DNA from: JALSJK01 sp964530345 | Lineage (GTDB): Bacteria > Pseudomonadota > Gammaproteobacteria > Methylococcales > Methylomonadaceae | Length of the DNA stretch: 15,790 bases | NCBI GenBank assembly: GCA_964530345.1 | Contig: CAZGYJ010000061.1 | Location: 1-15,790, forward strand | Direction: 5' to 3' | Shown: piece by piece, positions 12,884 to 15,790 of the stretch | Layout: every line of letters starts with the position of its first letter | How positions within the stretch are numbered: the stretch's first letter is position 1 | Made by a program: the position numbers and the translations under genes | Notes under the pieces: generated by a model | What the model was told of the DNA's origin: nothing | Seen by the model: only the letters and a program-made list of their open reading frames with translations | Database searches by the model: none

Positions 12884-15727
12884 TTGAAGCAAATGACTGA
12901 AGCAATTAATCTTCCTGAAATACAACTGGGTTCTCCGGGTGAGGAAATCAGCCGAAAAGACTTGCACGCAATAAGTCAGCGGTTCAAAAATCTGCATCTT
13001 TTTAAAATACAGCGTATTCAACAATTTTTACGTGTGCGGCAGCATGTTTTTCTTGATTTATTAGCGCTGATATTTCACCAGAATCATCCCTTGTTGCCCG
13101 GGTTTATTTCATCGGACACACCATTCGGAATTCCTGATTTTACACCAGGCCGGGCGACACTTAAGGCGGCAACAATATATACGCGCAGTTTCAGATATAA
13201 ACGTCGTGCTGCAAAGAGTCATGCGATTGAAGGGCTGTATTTAATGGGCAGTGTCAGCAGCATTGCTTTCACCAAGAGCAGTGATATTGATATCTGGCTG
13301 TGTCATGATCCATCGCTCTCCAGCGAAGCCCTGCAAAAGCTACAGGATAAAGCGATAGCTGTTGAAACCTGGGCAGCTTCAATAGGGCTGGAAGTGCATT
13401 TTTTTCTGATCAATAGCGAACAATTTCGAAATGGTCAGGACACGCCGATTTCTACAGAAAGCAGCGGCAAGACCCAACATTATTTATTGCTCGAAGAGTT
13501 TTATCGAACTGCCATTTATGTCGCCGGAAAAATTCCGGCCTGGTGGTTAGTGCCGCCACATGAAGAACATAATTATCCCGATTATGTTCAGCATTTGCTC
13601 AAAAAACGTTTTGTCACCGAACATGAAATCATTGATTTTGGCGGTCTTAATGCTGTGCCGGTTGAAGAGTTTGTCAGCGCGACACTGTGGCATATTTACA
13701 AGGCGATCTATTCACCGCATAAATCAATTTTAAAATTGATGTTAATGGAAAGCTATGTCAGTGAGTACCCTAACCCCAAGTGGCTAGCTCAGGAATTAAA
13801 GCAAGCCATATATTCGGGTCAATTTTTGATTGATGATCTTGATCCTTATTTGCTGATGTACCGTAAACTGGAATCCTATCTTCAAAAATCAGGGAACAAC
13901 GAGAGAATCAATTTATTACGCAAATGCCTGTATTTAAAAATTATCGGGGAGAACGGTTCGTCTTCTGATTTGCAGACAAAACAGCTTCGTGAAGTGTTCT
14001 TGCAGGATATTTCCCAACGATGGCAATGGCAGGAATTTGATATCAATGATCTTGGTCGTAGTGATTCCTGGGATTTTGCCAATGCTTTGCAGGAACATCA
14101 AACAATTGTCAAGGAATTAACCCAGTGTTATCGAATGAATATTGGGTTTGCAAAAAAACATTTAAAATCTGATTATGTTCATGATCGGGATTCCAGGTTA
14201 ATCGGGCGGAAGTTATTCGCATTTTTGGAAAAGAAACCGGATAAGGTTGAAATTATTTCTACTCGATCCATCATTCAAGCTGCGGAAGATGAGTTAAGTA
14301 TTATCGAAATTCCCCTTCAATCAGGCAGTATGGGGTGGGGTGTATTTTTGGGGAAATCCAGAGAAGAAAATCCGGTTTTTAGCAATGCAATGAAAACCAG
14401 CTGGAATCTTGTGGAAATCCTGCTGTGGATGGTGGTTAACGGTCTGTATCATAAAAAAATAAAGATTCGGGTTCAGGCTGTTTCCCTGCATTTAAATGCG
14501 ACTGAAATTCATTTGACTTTAAACGAAATTCAGCAATTTCTGGATCGGTATCTGGATATTGAAAACAAGTCACTTGAAACGTATAAACGTCGAAAAAAAG
14601 AAGTTGCCTCCTTATTGATAATAAATCTGGGGATATTATTACCTGAAGCAAGAGATGACGGTTCTGTGGTGATCAGCGAACGTTCTGATGCGTTGAGTTA
14701 TGGCATGGCGCGGAAGAATTTTATTCAAACTCTGGATCGTATTTTAATCACCAGTTGGGGAGAAATATTTTTCAGTCAGGACAAGGCTGCTGAAGGTTTA
14801 TTTAATTGTTTTGTTGATACGATTAACAAGTCCAGGGAAGCAGGAGCTGCGCCTCCGATGGAAATTGCCTGTTTTACTCAGCTAAGGGCAAAAAGTATTG
14901 TTTTAAGGATTAAAACAATTTACCACTCCTTACAGCACTTTTTTGGTAATGATGCCACGAATTCTGCTGGCCGTTATATATTGCCAGTTGGTCAGTCGTA
15001 TTATCTATTTCAAAAATTCAATGGAGCTATCAATTTTTTTAAAATCGATAGCGAGTCTCAAATTCTGGATGAGTTGGCTAATGCACAGCAAGTATTTTCC
15101 TCGGTGTTTTTTGATTCGACTGTATTGGAAAATACTCCCATTCCCTATTTATACACCTTGAATAAATCTAATGCCATTCAGGTTTTTACCAGAACGATTG
15201 CCGACGGGGTTGATCTTTATATTATTGATGAAAAAGGTTCTCTTTTCTTTCAACGTCACCAGCAAGCAACAGCTAGACAATTATTTTCAGCCTATTCAGT
15301 TTTTTTGGAGACCATTGTCAATAAATATAATTTTGAAAATGACCTGAAAATTGAGTATTGGGAAGTACTTAGTAATTCAAAAGGTATATTGTCCAGTACC
15401 CGTGTTGCGGTTGAACAAGGTATCACCCAGGATTTCTTAAATATCCGAGTTTCTGCGATTGAAAATATCCAGAAAAAAATAAGTTATACTGTTTATTGTA
15501 ATGAACTTGAGTTTAGTTCGGCTACATTTGGGAAATCAGTATTTAAAGCAGCGGGTGAGTATGTTATTCAACTAAGAAAGAGTAAAGAGCAGTACCCGAT
15601 TCATATCACTGATATTGATGTTCCTTGGCAGATTTTAGGTTTCGATTCTGCCGATGAATTTCAAACAATTCGGTTTTTGCAATTCAAGGACAAAATAGAA
15701 CGCCGAATAAATCTTGATTTTCTGTGA
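12884..15727 (+). CDS. cyaA: Class I adenylate cyclase
   Basis: CyaA makes cAMP from ATP in the cytoplasm, the signal for CRP/Vfr-type regulators. At 947 residues it is longer than E. coli CyaA (848) and in the range of Pseudomonas-type enzymes. The N-terminal catalytic part (about 1-540) shows the family signatures LLALIFHQNHPLLPGF (59-74) and the nucleotidyltransferase motif LMGSVSSIAFTKSSDIDIWLCH with Gly122-Ser123 and metal ligands Asp134 and Asp136. The remaining 400 residues are the regulatory part and look complete. The start is uncertain: TTG at 12884 has AGG 7 nt upstream, while ATG at 12893 has only a GAAG 3 nt away. I chose TTG, which also starts E. coli cyaA and lowers its expression. 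The closeness to argH is also seen, as I recall, in Pseudomonas. No terminator is seen in the 63 nt after the stop. Confidence 0.96.
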   Translation: MKQMTEAINLPEIQLGSPGEEISRKDLHAISQRFKNLHLFKIQRIQQFLRVRQHVFLDLLALIFHQNHPLLPGFISSDTPFGIPDFTPGRATLKAATIYTRSFRYKRRAAKSHAIEGLYLMGSVSSIAFTKSSDIDIWLCHDPSLSSEALQKLQDKAIAVETWAASIGLEVHFFLINSEQFRNGQDTPISTESSGKTQHYLLLEEFYRTAIYVAGKIPAWWLVPPHEEHNYPDYVQHLLKKRFVTEHEIIDFGGLNAVPVEEFVSATLWHIYKAIYSPHKSILKLMLMESYVSEYPNPKWLAQELKQAIYSGQFLIDDLDPYLLMYRKLESYLQKSGNNERINLLRKCLYLKIIGENGSSSDLQTKQLREVFLQDISQRWQWQEFDINDLGRSDSWDFANALQEHQTIVKELTQCYRMNIGFAKKHLKSDYVHDRDSRLIGRKLFAFLEKKPDKVEIISTRSIIQAAEDELSIIEIPLQSGSMGWGVFLGKSREENPVFSNAMKTSWNLVEILLWMVVNGLYHKKIKIRVQAVSLHLNATEIHLTLNEIQQFLDRYLDIENKSLETYKRRKKEVASLLIINLGILLPEARDDGSVVISERSDALSYGMARKNFIQTLDRILITSWGEIFFSQDKAAEGLFNCFVDTINKSREAGAAPPMEIACFTQLRAKSIVLRIKTIYHSLQHFFGNDATNSAGRYILPVGQSYYLFQKFNGAINFFKIDSESQILDELANAQQVFSSVFFDSTVLENTPIPYLYTLNKSNAIQVFTRTIADGVDLYIIDEKGSLFFQRHQQATARQLFSAYSVFLETIVNKYNFENDLKIEYWEVLSNSKGILSSTRVAVEQGITQDFLNIRVSAIENIQKKISYTVYCNELEFSSATFGKSVFKAAGEYVIQLRKSKEQYPIHITDIDVPWQILGFDSADEFQTIRFLQFKDKIERRINLDFL

Positions 15728-15790
15728 ATATAGTCTATAAATAACAATTGATGATTTATTAGCCAATTGGCGAAGTCTAATTAATCCAAA

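Noticed and set aside
15762..15771. Perfect 10-bp palindrome GCCAATTGGC after cyaA
   Set aside because: Too short and without a T run or second copy; could be chance in AT-rich sequence at the window edge.
1..15790. CRISPR arrays, tRNA or rRNA genes, phage, toxin-antitoxin or defence systems
   Set aside because: Reading both strands I saw no spaced direct repeats, no tRNA-like cloverleaf sequence in the gaps and no proteins of these classes; gaps are short apart from 4570-5009.

Overview
The window looks like an AT-leaning chromosomal segment of a Gram-negative gammaproteobacterium. Supporting markers are a class I adenylate cyclase (cyaA), apolipoprotein N-acyltransferase (lnt), an MltD-type lipoprotein transglycosylase with LysM repeats, an Lpp/OprI-like alanine-zipper lipoprotein, and a YafS-like methyltransferase fused by overlap to rnhA. 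I cannot name the genus; a Methylophaga/Thiotrichales-like lineage is only a guess. It is a draft assembly: a run of exactly 100 N interrupts it, flanked by the same 55-base sequence on both sides, which marks two contigs that overlap by one k-mer.

Layout. (1) 18-3435, minus strand: lnt, then an RDD membrane protein and a SpoIIM/DUF95 membrane protein that overlap by 4 nt. This looks like the leading part of a longer membrane-protein operon running off the left edge. (2) 3526-4569, plus: a cytoplasmic diguanylate cyclase divergent from lnt, ending in a terminator. (3) 4570-5009: a 440-bp gene-free stretch rich in inverted repeats, including a clear minus-strand terminator. (4) mltD (minus), divergent from a methyltransferase-rnhA pair (plus). 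(5) 7643-7793: an imperfect palindrome of about 150 bp between the convergent rnhA and pgm genes, probably a small mobile or ERIC-like repeat. (6) pgm (eukaryotic-PGM1-type phosphoglucomutase, minus), divergent from an L,D-transpeptidase and an alanine-zipper lipoprotein (plus), closed by a strong terminator. (7) The assembly gap. (8) argH, a CobC-like histidine phosphatase and cyaA (plus).

Functional threads. Much of the segment serves the envelope: Lnt matures lipoproteins, MltD cuts peptidoglycan, the L,D-transpeptidase modifies peptidoglycan crosslinks or lipoprotein anchoring, and the small lipoprotein has the C-terminal lysine expected of a peptidoglycan-linked Braun-type protein. Two second-messenger synthases are present: c-di-GMP (GGDEF) and cAMP (CyaA). 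The rest is housekeeping: RNase HI, phosphoglucomutase and arginine biosynthesis.

I found no CRISPR array, tRNA, rRNA, phage or defence system, and no convincing new multi-gene system. The most interesting items are the palindromic element, the assembly overlap, the odd argH start and N-terminus, and the structured intergenic region.
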